Source: Sulfitobacter sp. (GTDB lineage: Bacteria; Pseudomonadota; Alphaproteobacteria; Rhodobacterales; Rhodobacteraceae). From it: a DNA stretch of 7,322 nucleotides. Below are positions 1 to 6,197 of this stretch, piece by piece. The notes under the pieces were generated by a model. That model saw only the letters and a list, made by a program, of their open reading frames with translations. It was not told the DNA's origin and did not search any database. Numbering within the stretch: position 1 is the stretch's first letter; each line of letters starts with the position of its first letter. Position numbers and translations under genes: made by a program. The DNA lies in the NCBI GenBank assembly GCA_024636395.1, contig JAGXHD010000178.1, positions 1-7,322 of the forward strand, in the 5' to 3' direction.

Positions 1-1
1 G

Positions 2-511
2 CTCAAATCCACCGGCGGCATCTTCATCGTCGACGACCTTGGTCGCCAGAAAGAGCCACCGCAAAGCATCGTTAACCGCTGGATCGTCCCACTGGAGGAG
101 AGCAAGGATATCCTCGCCCTTCAATCGGGCGAGAAATTCGAAGTACCCTTTGACACACTGGTCATCTTCTCGACCAACTTCCACCCGAACGAGATCTTCG
201 ACACCGCCGCCCTGCGGCGGATCTTCTTCAAGATCAAGATCGACGGTCCAAATCAGGCGAACTTTCTCAAGATCTTCGCCATGGTCGCGAAAAAGCGCGG
301 CATGCCGCTGGACGAAGCTACCCTCATTCACCTGCTGAAAAACAAGTATCCCACAATCAACAACGTCTACGCCAACTATCAGCCGATTTTCCTGATCGAC
401 CAGATCATCGCGATCTGCGAATTCGAGGGCATTCCCTACCAGATGTCGCCCGAACTCATGGACCGCGCCTGGGCCAACATGTTCGTCAAAGACGAACACA
501 TCGTGAAATAA
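2..511 (+). CDS. AAA+ family ATPase, C-terminal part (5' end outside window)
   Basis: This is the last 169 residues of an AAA+ ATPase; the P-loop half lies left of the window. The visible part opens with a Walker B-like stretch, GGIFIVDDLGRQ (fragment residues 5-16, acidic pair D11-D12). It continues with NRWIVPLEE (25-33), a sensor-1 region VIFSTNFHP with T58-N59 (54-62), and an LRRIFFKI stretch (71-78) of the arginine-finger type. The rest is a helical lid-like C-terminus. From memory, the order 'DD-GRQ...NRWIVPLE...FSTN..P.....LRR..(Y/F)KI' is typical of a widespread, poorly characterised family of predicted chaperone-like ATPases, sometimes found near Flp/Tad pilus genes. Neither substrate nor partner can be read from this fragment. 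It ends in TAA 26 bases before the next gene, on the same strand. AAA+ membership is sure; the exact role is unknown. Confidence 0.85.
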   Translation, partial: LKSTGGIFIVDDLGRQKEPPQSIVNRWIVPLEESKDILALQSGEKFEVPFDTLVIFSTNFHPNEIFDTAALRRIFFKIKIDGPNQANFLKIFAMVAKKRGMPLDEATLIHLLKNKYPTINNVYANYQPIFLIDQIIAICEFEGIPYQMSPELMDRAWANMFVKDEHIVK

Positions 512-514
512 TGC

Positions 515-530
515 GCTCCAGCCGGGGAGC
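515..530 (+). promoter_or_regulatory. Small hairpin overlapping a Shine-Dalgarno sequence
   Basis: GCTCC (515-519) and GGAGC (526-530) form a perfect 5-bp stem around a 6-base loop, directly after the ATPase stop codon. The purine-rich GGGGAG (524-529), which sits 8 bases before the GTG start of the next gene and is its best ribosome-binding site, lies in the 3' loop and arm. Folding would therefore mask the site. No T-run follows, so it is not a standard intrinsic terminator. The Shine-Dalgarno assignment is solid; a regulatory role for the short stem is inference. Confidence 0.4.
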
Positions 531-537
531 AGTCTAA

Positions 538-1341
538 GTGCGCTCGCGCACGGGTGTCGCGGGCTGTGGCCGCATGGGTGCACCAATGCTCGCAGCCTTG
601 CGCGCCGCAGGCCTGCCCGCCCGCGGCTATGATGTCGTACCGATGGACAGCCCCCACATCACAGATGACATTGCCGTATTCTCCGAAGAGCTCGATACGC
701 TCATCACCGTCGTCCGCGACATAGAGCAAACCGAAGCAGTGCTTTTCGGCGAACAGAATTTTGCCGCGATCCCAAGCCTCATCCGCATCATCATCTGCTC
801 AACCCTATCGCCGCGCTACGTCATGTCCCTGCGCGCTCGCATCCCGTCGCACATCGCCCTGATCGACGCGCCTATGTCAGGCGCCCAGATCGCTGCGCGC
901 GAAGGCCGCCTGAGCTTCATGCTCGGCGGCGACGCCTCCGATCTCGACGCCGCACAACCGCTGTTCAGCGCAATGGGCAAGCATTTCCACCGCATGGGCG
1001 ACTACGGGTCGGGCATGCAGGCAAAGGTGCTGAATAACCTGCTCGCCGCCTCGAACACGGCCATGACCAGGCTTGTGCTCGATTGGGCCGATGACGCAGG
1101 TCTCGACATCAGTGCGCTGCTGGATCTCATCCACACCTCATCGGGTCAGAATTGGTTCGCCTCTGGCTTCAACAGCATCGAATTCGCACGCGACGGCTAT
1201 GCACCGGACAACACCATCGCCATTCTGGTCAAAGACATCGCTAGCGCCCTCGACGCAGCCCCGAAAGATGCTGATACCACCCTCCCCGAAACCATCCAGA
1301 CCCAAATCGGCAACCTGAAACCGCGCAGTGCAAAGCGATAG
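538..1341 (+). CDS. NAD(P)-dependent oxidoreductase, 3-hydroxyisobutyrate dehydrogenase family
   Basis: This 267-residue protein belongs to the beta-hydroxyacid dehydrogenase family, cytosolic enzymes that oxidise 3-hydroxyacids such as 3-hydroxyisobutyrate, tartronate semialdehyde or 6-phosphogluconate. The N-terminus has a Rossmann dinucleotide fold with the GxGxxG motif GCGRMG (residues 9-14). D32, in GYD at the end of the second strand, would favour NAD over NADP by analogy. DAPMSG (110-115) is the family substrate-binding signature. The conserved lysine follows in GSGMQAKVLNN (K163, N166-N167), and VKD (231-233) matches the conserved C-terminal KD pair. GTG at 538 is chosen because a TAA lies immediately upstream in frame and GGGGAG sits 8 bases before it. 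The protein is somewhat shorter than the usual 285-300 residues, mainly in the loop after D32 and at the C-terminus. Family is confident; substrate cannot be assigned. Confidence 0.88.
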   Translation: MRSRTGVAGCGRMGAPMLAALRAAGLPARGYDVVPMDSPHITDDIAVFSEELDTLITVVRDIEQTEAVLFGEQNFAAIPSLIRIIICSTLSPRYVMSLRARIPSHIALIDAPMSGAQIAAREGRLSFMLGGDASDLDAAQPLFSAMGKHFHRMGDYGSGMQAKVLNNLLAASNTAMTRLVLDWADDAGLDISALLDLIHTSSGQNWFASGFNSIEFARDGYAPDNTIAILVKDIASALDAAPKDADTTLPETIQTQIGNLKPRSAKR

Positions 1342-1412
1342 GGGCGAGCCTCCCCCTTCAATCTCCTAATTCACCCATTTCCCAGCTCTCGGCCTGTGTA
1401 ACACTTTTACCC

Positions 1413-3900
1413 ATGGCGCCCCTCGACCTGCGCGCTATCTTTCGTCCCATGCGCCAACTCCCCCAAATCTTCCAAAACTGGTTCGCCACCAAAGGCTGGT
1501 CCATCCACCCCCACCAGCAGGAAATGCTCGACCGTGCCGACGCATCCGCCCTGCTGCTCATCGCCCCCACCGGTGGCGGCAAGACACTCTCGGGCTTTCT
1601 GCCGACACTCATCGATCTCGCGCAGGCTCCGCACAAGGGCATGCACACGCTCTACATTTCCCCGCTCAAGGCACTGGCCGCCGACATCAAACGCAACCTG
1701 CGCACGCCAGTGGATGAAATGGGCCTAGACATCCGCATCGAGGAGCGCACCGGCGATACCACGGCATCCTTGCGCAAGCGCCAGCGCGCCGATCCGCCCC
1801 ACATCTTTCTGACCACCCCCGAAAGCCTCGCGCTCCTCGTGAGCTACGAGGACGCCCCGCGCATGTTTGGGGGTCTAAAACGCGTGGTGATCGACGAAAT
1901 CCACGCACTGGCCGAGAGCAAGCGCGGTGATCAGATGATGCTGGCCCTCGCGCGCCTCAATGCAATCTGCCCCGATCTCAAGCGTGTCGGCCTCTCGGCC
2001 ACGGTCGAGGATCCAGCCGCCATCGCCCATCTCATGGCCCGGCATCCAGATCCCTGCGAGATCCTCAACGCCGACCCCGGCCCGGCTCCCGACATCAAGA
2101 TGCTGCACACGGACGAGGCCCCGCCATGGTCGGGCGGCGGCGCGGCCTATGCCATTCCGGCCGTGCTCGCACAGGTGAAGGCTCAACACCACGCTCATCT
2201 TCCACAACACCCGCGCGCAGGCCGAGATCTTCTTTCACAAGCTCTGGCTCGCCAATGAAGAAAGCCTGCCCATCGGCATCCACCACGGCAGCCTCGACCG
2301 CGAGCAGCGCGCCCGCGTGGAAGCGGCAATGGTACGCGGCGAACTCCGCGCCATCGTCTGTACCGGCTCCCTCGATCTCGGCATCGACTGGGGCGATGTC
2401 GATCTGGTCATCCAGATCGGCGCTCCCAAGAATGTCAAACGCCTCGTCCAGCGTATCGGCCGTGCCAATCACCGCTACAATGCACCCTCCAAGGCCCTGC
2501 TCGTGCCTGCCAACCGGTTCGAGGTGGTCGAATGTGTCGCCGCCCTTGAAGCTGTCCTCGACGGCGATCTCGACGGCGACCCGCGCGGCGCAGGCCCCCG
2601 CGACGTGCTGTGCCAGCACATCCTGATCACAGCCTGCGCGGGGCCCTTTGCGGCAGATATGCTCTTTGCCGAAGTCACGTCCGCAGGAGCCTACAGTACC
2701 CTGACGCGTAAGCAGTTCGATGCCTGCCTCGATTTCTGCGCCACCGGCGGCTACGCACTGCGCGCCTACGACCGCTGGCAGCGCCTGATCCAGCGCGCGG
2801 ACGGCTTGTGGCAGCTGCGCGACCCGCGCGCCACCCGCGCGATCCGCATGAACATCGGCACCATACAGGACACTGATACCCTCAAGGTCCGAATGAAGCG
2901 TAACCGCGGCGGCAAGCCCTTGGGCGAAATCGAAGAAGGCTTTGCCGCCACGCTCACCCCCGGCGATACGTTTCTGATCGGCGGTCAGATCGTGAAATAC
3001 GAGGGCCTGCGCGAGATGACCGTCGAAGTCTCGCGCGACAGCGCCAAGAAGCCAAAGGTCGCCACCTTCATGGGCACCAAATTCGCCACCTCGACCCAGC
3101 TGTCGGCCCGTGTCCAGCGCATGTTCACCCAACCCAGCTGGCCCGAACTGCCGCGCCACACGGCGCAGTGGCTAGAGCTTCAGCGCACCCACAGCCAGCT
3201 GCCCCGTCCCGGCCACCTGCTCATCGAGAGCTTCCCCCACGATGGTCGCGCCCAGACCGTGATCTACGGCTTCGCCGGTCGGAACGGCCAGCAAACGCTG
3301 GGCCTGCTGCTCACCAAGCGGATGGAGGAGATGGGGCTCAGCCCCCTCGGGTTCGTCGCCACAGACTACGCCACCCTTATCTGGTCGATCGACCCGGTCA
3401 GCGATGCCGCCGCCCTGCTGGATCCGGACGCTCTTCTGAGCGGCATGGAGACTTGGCTCGCGGGCAATGCCGTGATGAAGCGCACGTTTCGCGCTTCAGC
3501 CACCATCGCGGGTCTCATCGAGCGTAACTCACCTCAGGCGCGCAAATCGGGGCGGCAGGCCACGTTTAGCTCCGACATCCTCTCCGACACGCTGACGAAA
3601 TACGATCCCGACCATCTGATGCTGCAGATCACCCGCGAGGAGGCCCTGCGCGGGCTCGTGGATTTTGGCCGCATCGAGGAAATGCTAGCCCGCACGCGAG
3701 GCCGCATCGACCATCTGATACTGCCCCGCGTCACGCCACTTTCGGCGCCGCTGTTTCTCGAAATGGGCCGCGTACCGGTCAAGGGCGACGCGGAGGAGCG
3801 CCTTCTGGCCGAGGAATCGCGCCGGCTGATGGAGCGATCGGGCCTCGCTCAGATTACACCCGCCCCCTCCGACAAACCGCGCTGGCGCGTAGGTTACTGA
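1413..3900 (+). pseudogene. Ligase-associated DEXH-box DNA helicase (Lhr-Core type), interrupted by a frameshift
   Basis: This superfamily 2 helicase is expected to be a 3'-5' ATP-dependent DNA translocase acting in repair with PdeM and, in other genomes, an ATP-dependent ligase and exonuclease. The first half (1413-2183) carries RecA domain 1: Walker A APTGGGKT (residues 51-58), motif Ia YISPLKALA, TGDT, TTPES, the Walker B box DEIH (161-164) and motif III SAT (195-197). The second half, open in another frame from 2179 to 3900, carries RecA domain 2: TLIFHNTRAQAE, HHGS, GSLDLGIDWG and the motif VI arginines in QRIGRANHR. An Lhr-type C-terminal region follows, including GEIEEGFAATLTPGDTFL and KFATSTQLSARVQRM. 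Reading across the shift gives 828 residues, the usual length. Without correction, translation ends at TGA 2256-2258 after about 25 unrelated residues. The start may be ATG 1413 or ATG 1449; neither has a clear ribosome-binding site, and homologues tend to begin close to the second. Confidence 0.88.
2181..2190 (+). other. Single-base frameshift site in the helicase gene
   Basis: Upstream of this site the helicase is read with codons starting at positions divisible by 3, ending ...AVLAQVKA at 2183. Downstream, the family sequence NTTLIFHNTRAQAE begins at AAC 2185, one base further on. The upstream frame cannot be replaced earlier than 2179, because the downstream frame has a TGA at 2176-2178. 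The local sequence GTGAAGGCTCAACACCACG reads correctly as V-K-A-N-T-T if one base (T2183 or C2184) is removed, so this looks like a one-base insertion. It is not in a long homopolymer and there is no stop codon at the shift point, so the usual +1 recoding layout (as in prfB) is absent. Confidence 0.8.
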
Positions 3901-3944
3901 TCACGCCCTTGCAGCGCCCGCGATAATCTTCCAAACCTCGGGCA

Positions 3945-4607
3945 ATGAATGGATATGATTTCACCCTTGCTGGCGCTACCCTCACCGCGCCGGGATCCGG
4001 CGCGCTGTGGTGGCCCGCACGGGGGGTGCTCGTCGTCTCCGATTTGCATTTGGGCAAATCCGAGCGGATCGCGCGGCGCGGTGGTGCGGCTCTGCCCCCC
4101 TACGAGACCCGCGACACGCTCACCCGCCTCGCCGCCGATCTGGCGCTCAGTGACGCGCGTACGGTCGTTTGTCTGGGCGATAGCTTCGACGATATTGCCG
4201 CCTCTCAAGCCCTGCGCGAGGAGGAGCGCCAGTGGATCTTTCGCCTGCAGGCGGGGCGACGCTGGGTCTGGATCGAGGGCAACCATGATCCCGGCCCCAT
4301 CGAATTCGGCGGCGCGCATTTGGCCGAGCTGCCCATCACGCCGCTGATCTTCCGCCATATCGCGCGCAGCGGCGCGAGCGGTGAAATCTCGGGCCATTAC
4401 CACCCCAAAGCGACCGTATCCTTGCGCGGCCGCACCGTAACCCGCGCGGCGTTCCTTATCGATGCAGACCGCGTGATCCTGCCCGCGTACGGCACCTATA
4501 CCGGTGGCCTGCGCGCCCAGACTCCGGTGCTACGCGATCTGATGCACCCGCAGGCCGTCGCCGTCTTGACCGGCCCCCATCCCACCGCCATTCCCATGCC
4601 GAGGTAG
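3945..4607 (+). CDS. pdeM: Ligase-associated DNA damage response endonuclease PdeM (metallophosphoesterase)
   Basis: This 220-residue calcineurin-like phosphoesterase is a metal-dependent nuclease of the kind encoded beside Lhr-Core helicases and ATP-dependent ligases in DNA-repair cassettes. All metal-binding motifs are present in order: SDLHLGKSE with D33 and H35, CLGDSFDD with D79, EGNHDP with N113-H114-D115, and SGHYHPK with H151 and H153. LPAYGTYTGGL (179-189) is the C-terminal block expected in this subgroup. The segment LHLGKSERIARRGGAALPPYETRDTL is highly typical of alphaproteobacterial members. ATG 3945 leaves 44 bases after the helicase stop and gives a start close to those of homologues; no strong Shine-Dalgarno is seen, so translation may depend on the upstream message. 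The gene looks intact, unlike its helicase partner. The ligase and exonuclease of the cassette are not in the window. Family assignment is strong. Confidence 0.93.
   Translation: MNGYDFTLAGATLTAPGSGALWWPARGVLVVSDLHLGKSERIARRGGAALPPYETRDTLTRLAADLALSDARTVVCLGDSFDDIAASQALREEERQWIFRLQAGRRWVWIEGNHDPGPIEFGGAHLAELPITPLIFRHIARSGASGEISGHYHPKATVSLRGRTVTRAAFLIDADRVILPAYGTYTGGLRAQTPVLRDLMHPQAVAVLTGPHPTAIPMPR
4601..4604 (+). promoter_or_regulatory. Ribosome-binding site of the thioesterase gene inside the end of pdeM
   Basis: GAGG lies in the last sense codons of pdeM, 6 bases before the ATG at 4611. Its position, with only 3 bases between the pdeM stop and the next start, indicates translational coupling of the two genes. 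Confidence 0.6.
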
Positions 4608-4610
4608 CCC

Positions 4611-5030
4611 ATGACCCCCGAAGCCCTTGCCCGCATCACCGACAGCTTTGCCGCGCAAACCATGATGCAAACCCTCGGCGCAGAACTCACCGAAATCACG
4701 CCCGGCCTCGTGCGCATCACCGCGCCCATCCTGCCCGGTACACGCCAGCAGCAAGGCTTCGGCCACGCGGGCCTCACATTTTCGATCGGCGACAGCGCGG
4801 CAGGCTACGCCGCCCTCACGATGCTGCCGCTCAATATGGAAGTTGTCACCGCCGAGATCAAAATCAACCTTCTGGCACCCGCCCGCGGGGACCGCCTCAT
4901 CGCGACGGGCCAGGTCATCAAGCCGGGCAAGCGTTTGAGTGTCGTCACCGCCGAAGTCCACGCAGAACACGACGGCCAGCAGACGCTCATCGCCATTCTC
5001 CAAGGCACGATGGTCCCCGTGCCCCGCTGA
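4611..5030 (+). CDS. PaaI-type hotdog-fold thioesterase
   Basis: This 139-residue single-domain hotdog protein is predicted to hydrolyse acyl-CoA thioesters in the cytosol. The long helix region QQQGFGHAGLTFSIGDSAAGYAAL (47-70) has the family layout, with H52-A-G and the aspartate D61 in GDSAAGYA at the position of the catalytic acid in PaaI-type enzymes. The strand EVVTAEIKINLLAPARGDRLIATGQVIKPGKRLSVVTAEV (77-116) is the characteristic second half of the fold, where the protein tetramerises and binds CoA in known relatives. Length fits the family (130-150). It starts 3 bases after pdeM and shares its transcript, although a functional link to DNA repair is not evident; the gene may simply be co-transcribed. 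The substrate cannot be told from the sequence. Fold assignment is confident, and the specific activity is inferred. Confidence 0.88.
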   Translation: MTPEALARITDSFAAQTMMQTLGAELTEITPGLVRITAPILPGTRQQQGFGHAGLTFSIGDSAAGYAALTMLPLNMEVVTAEIKINLLAPARGDRLIATGQVIKPGKRLSVVTAEVHAEHDGQQTLIAILQGTMVPVPR

Positions 5031-5055
5031 AACAACCGGCTTCTCTCGCGGCACT

Positions 5056-5202
5056 GCGGACATTCTTGCTCACCGGGACGGGACGTTCAGCCCGATCCAT
5101 CTCCTCTCGCTCTATGTCCTGTGGGACCTCGTGAGCGCCGCACGCGCAGGCCGCATCGCCGCACATAAGCGAACGATGCATGCCGTTTTTTCAGGCGGTT
5201 AA
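5056..5202 (+). pseudogene. Remnant of a DUF2306-type membrane protein C-terminus
   Basis: In the 160 bases between the thioesterase and folD, one forward frame continues without stop to TAA at 5200-5202. It encodes DGTFSPIHLLSLYVLWDLVS followed by AARAGRIAAHKRTMHAVFSGG. From memory this matches the C-terminal core of DUF2306 membrane proteins: a conserved F-S-P-I-H-L-L-S at the start of a transmembrane helix (SPIH at 5089-5100), a basic loop with A-x-R-G-x-I-x-x-H, then x-x-T-M leading into the last helix. That last helix is missing, and resemblance stops at the end of folD. There is no start codon with a ribosome-binding site nearby and no upstream helices; the only in-frame ATG (4939) lies inside the thioesterase gene. 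A decayed relic is the best reading, but a chance resemblance or a tiny real gene cannot be excluded. Confidence 0.55.
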
Positions 5203-6093
5203 GCCTTCAGGCTCTGGCAAACCGTTCGCCCGGCAACAGGCGGTGACCGTGTTTGCCAGCAGACAGGCGATAGTCATCGGCCCCACGCCGCCCGGCACCG
5301 GCGTGATCGCGCCCGCCACAGCGGCGCAGCTGTCATAGTCCACATCCCCAACCAGTCGCGTCTTGCCCGCACCACGCTCGGGTGCGTCCAGCCGATTGAT
5401 CCCGACGTCAATCACGGTCGCACCCGGCTTGATCCAGTCGCCAGGCACCATCTCCGCCCGCCCAACGGCGGCAACGACGATATCAGCACGCCGCACGACA
5501 TCGGCCAGATCCTTGGTTCTGCTATGCGCAATGGTCACTGTAGCGCTGTCATTCAGCAAAAGCTGCGCCATGGGCTTGCCCACGATATTGCTCCGCCCGA
5601 TCACAACTGCATTCATCCCGGAGATCGAGCCATGATGATCGCGCAGCATCATCAGACAGCCCAGCGGCGTGCAGGGCACCATGCTCTTCTGTCCGGTGCC
5701 CAAAAGTCCCACGTTGGAGATATGAAAACCGTCCACATCTTTGGCTGGGTCAATGGAGTTGATGATTAGATCTTCGTTCAGATGCTTGGGCAGTGGCAAC
5801 TGGCACAGAATGCCGTGGATCTCGGGATCATTGTTCAGATCCTCGATGACTTTCAACAGATCCGCTTGTGACGTATCCGCATCCAGCCGGTGCTCGACCG
5901 ATTTCATGCCCACTTCGACAGTCATCTTCCCCTTAGAGCGGACATAAACCTCCGAGGCAGGATCTTCTCCCACCAGCACCACCGCCAGCCCCGGCGTGAT
6001 CCCATGATCCGTCTTCAGCCGTGCCACATGCATGCCCACCTGCGCCCGCACCCGCGCCGCAAATTCCTTGCCATCAATCACCGTCGCCGTCAT
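5191..6093 (-). CDS. folD: Bifunctional methylene-THF dehydrogenase / methenyl-THF cyclohydrolase FolD
   Basis: FolD is a cytosolic enzyme that oxidises 5,10-methylene-THF to 5,10-methenyl-THF with NADP and hydrolyses that to 10-formyl-THF; both steps are reversible. The 300-residue protein has the complete set of family marks. These are the active-site YVRSK with Y50 and K54, GILCQLPLP with Q98 (94-102), KDVDGF with D121 (118-123), PCTPLG (140-145), the nucleotide-binding VIGRSNIVGKPMAQLLL (164-180) and ITPVPGGVGPMT (263-274). These key residues fall at the same numbers as in the E. coli enzyme. ATG 6093 is preferred over an ATG seven codons upstream: it has GAGGTG 7 bases before it, and the protein then begins MTATVIDGK as expected. 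The gene follows fhs on the same strand with about 100 bases between, so the two are probably co-transcribed. Confidence 0.97.
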   Translation of the reverse strand: MTATVIDGKEFAARVRAQVGMHVARLKTDHGITPGLAVVLVGEDPASEVYVRSKGKMTVEVGMKSVEHRLDADTSQADLLKVIEDLNNDPEIHGILCQLPLPKHLNEDLIINSIDPAKDVDGFHISNVGLLGTGQKSMVPCTPLGCLMMLRDHHGSISGMNAVVIGRSNIVGKPMAQLLLNDSATVTIAHSRTKDLADVVRRADIVVAAVGRAEMVPGDWIKPGATVIDVGINRLDAPERGAGKTRLVGDVDYDSCAAVAGAITPVPGGVGPMTIACLLANTVTACCRANGLPEPEGLTA

Positions 6094-6100
6094 CTCGCAG

Positions 6101-6106
6101 CACCTC
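6101..6106 (-). promoter_or_regulatory. Shine-Dalgarno sequence deciding the folD start
   Basis: On the reverse strand GAGGTG lies 7 bases before the ATG at 6093. An upstream in-frame ATG at 6114 would place this site inside the coding region and add a Lys/Arg/Cys-rich leader not expected in FolD. Confidence 0.7.
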
Positions 6107-6129
6107 TTCTTCATTTTTCCGAAAACTCA

Positions 6130-6174
6130 CGGCCCCAAGGCCGAAACGGGACATCGAGCTTCCCCAATGTCCCG
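6130..6174 (-). promoter_or_regulatory. Two tandem hairpins between fhs and folD
   Basis: Read in the direction of transcription, the gap after the fhs stop first holds CGGGACAT and ATGTCCCG, a perfect 8-bp stem (arms 6167-6174 and 6147-6154) with a 12-base loop, followed by TTT. Three bases further on, CGGCC and GGCCG form a perfect 5-bp stem (arms 6139-6143 and 6130-6134) with a 4-base loop, followed by TGAGTTTTC. Neither has a long T-run, so full termination is unlikely. Partial termination, attenuation or protection of the fhs message end are possible. The stems are seen directly; the role is inferred. Confidence 0.5.
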
Positions 6175-6197
6175 CCCCTCGCATCAGTCCTGATAGA

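Noticed and set aside
39..338. Forward open frame of 99 codons at the left edge
   Set aside because: Ser/Arg/Thr-rich shadow of the AAA+ ATPase frame, which itself shows Walker B and sensor motifs through the same bases.
1341..1360. AGGGG...CCCCT stem after the dehydrogenase stop as a terminator
   Set aside because: Only 5 bp and no T-run after it; could easily occur by chance in GC-rich sequence.
2255..2258. ATGA overlap at the premature helicase stop, suggesting a coupled restart of the second half
   Set aside because: The ATG at 2255 is in a third frame that does not encode the helicase C-terminal half, so it cannot restart it.
2095..3159. Long reverse-strand open frame (354 codons) opposite the helicase
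   Set aside because: It lies antisense to a strand that encodes clear helicase motifs; the translation has no recognisable domain and is the usual shadow of GC-rich coding sequence.
3894..4403. Reverse-strand open frame of 169 codons opposite pdeM
   Set aside because: The forward strand carries all phosphoesterase motifs; the antisense product resembles nothing and has no ribosome-binding site.
4530..5063. Reverse-strand open frame of 177 codons opposite the thioesterase
   Set aside because: Antisense shadow; the forward frame is a clear hotdog thioesterase with a good start.
5172..5191. Hairpin AACG...CGTT followed by a T-run, as a terminator of the forward operon
   Set aside because: The stem is only 4 bp with an 8-base loop; too weak to call, although the T-run is in the right place and orientation.
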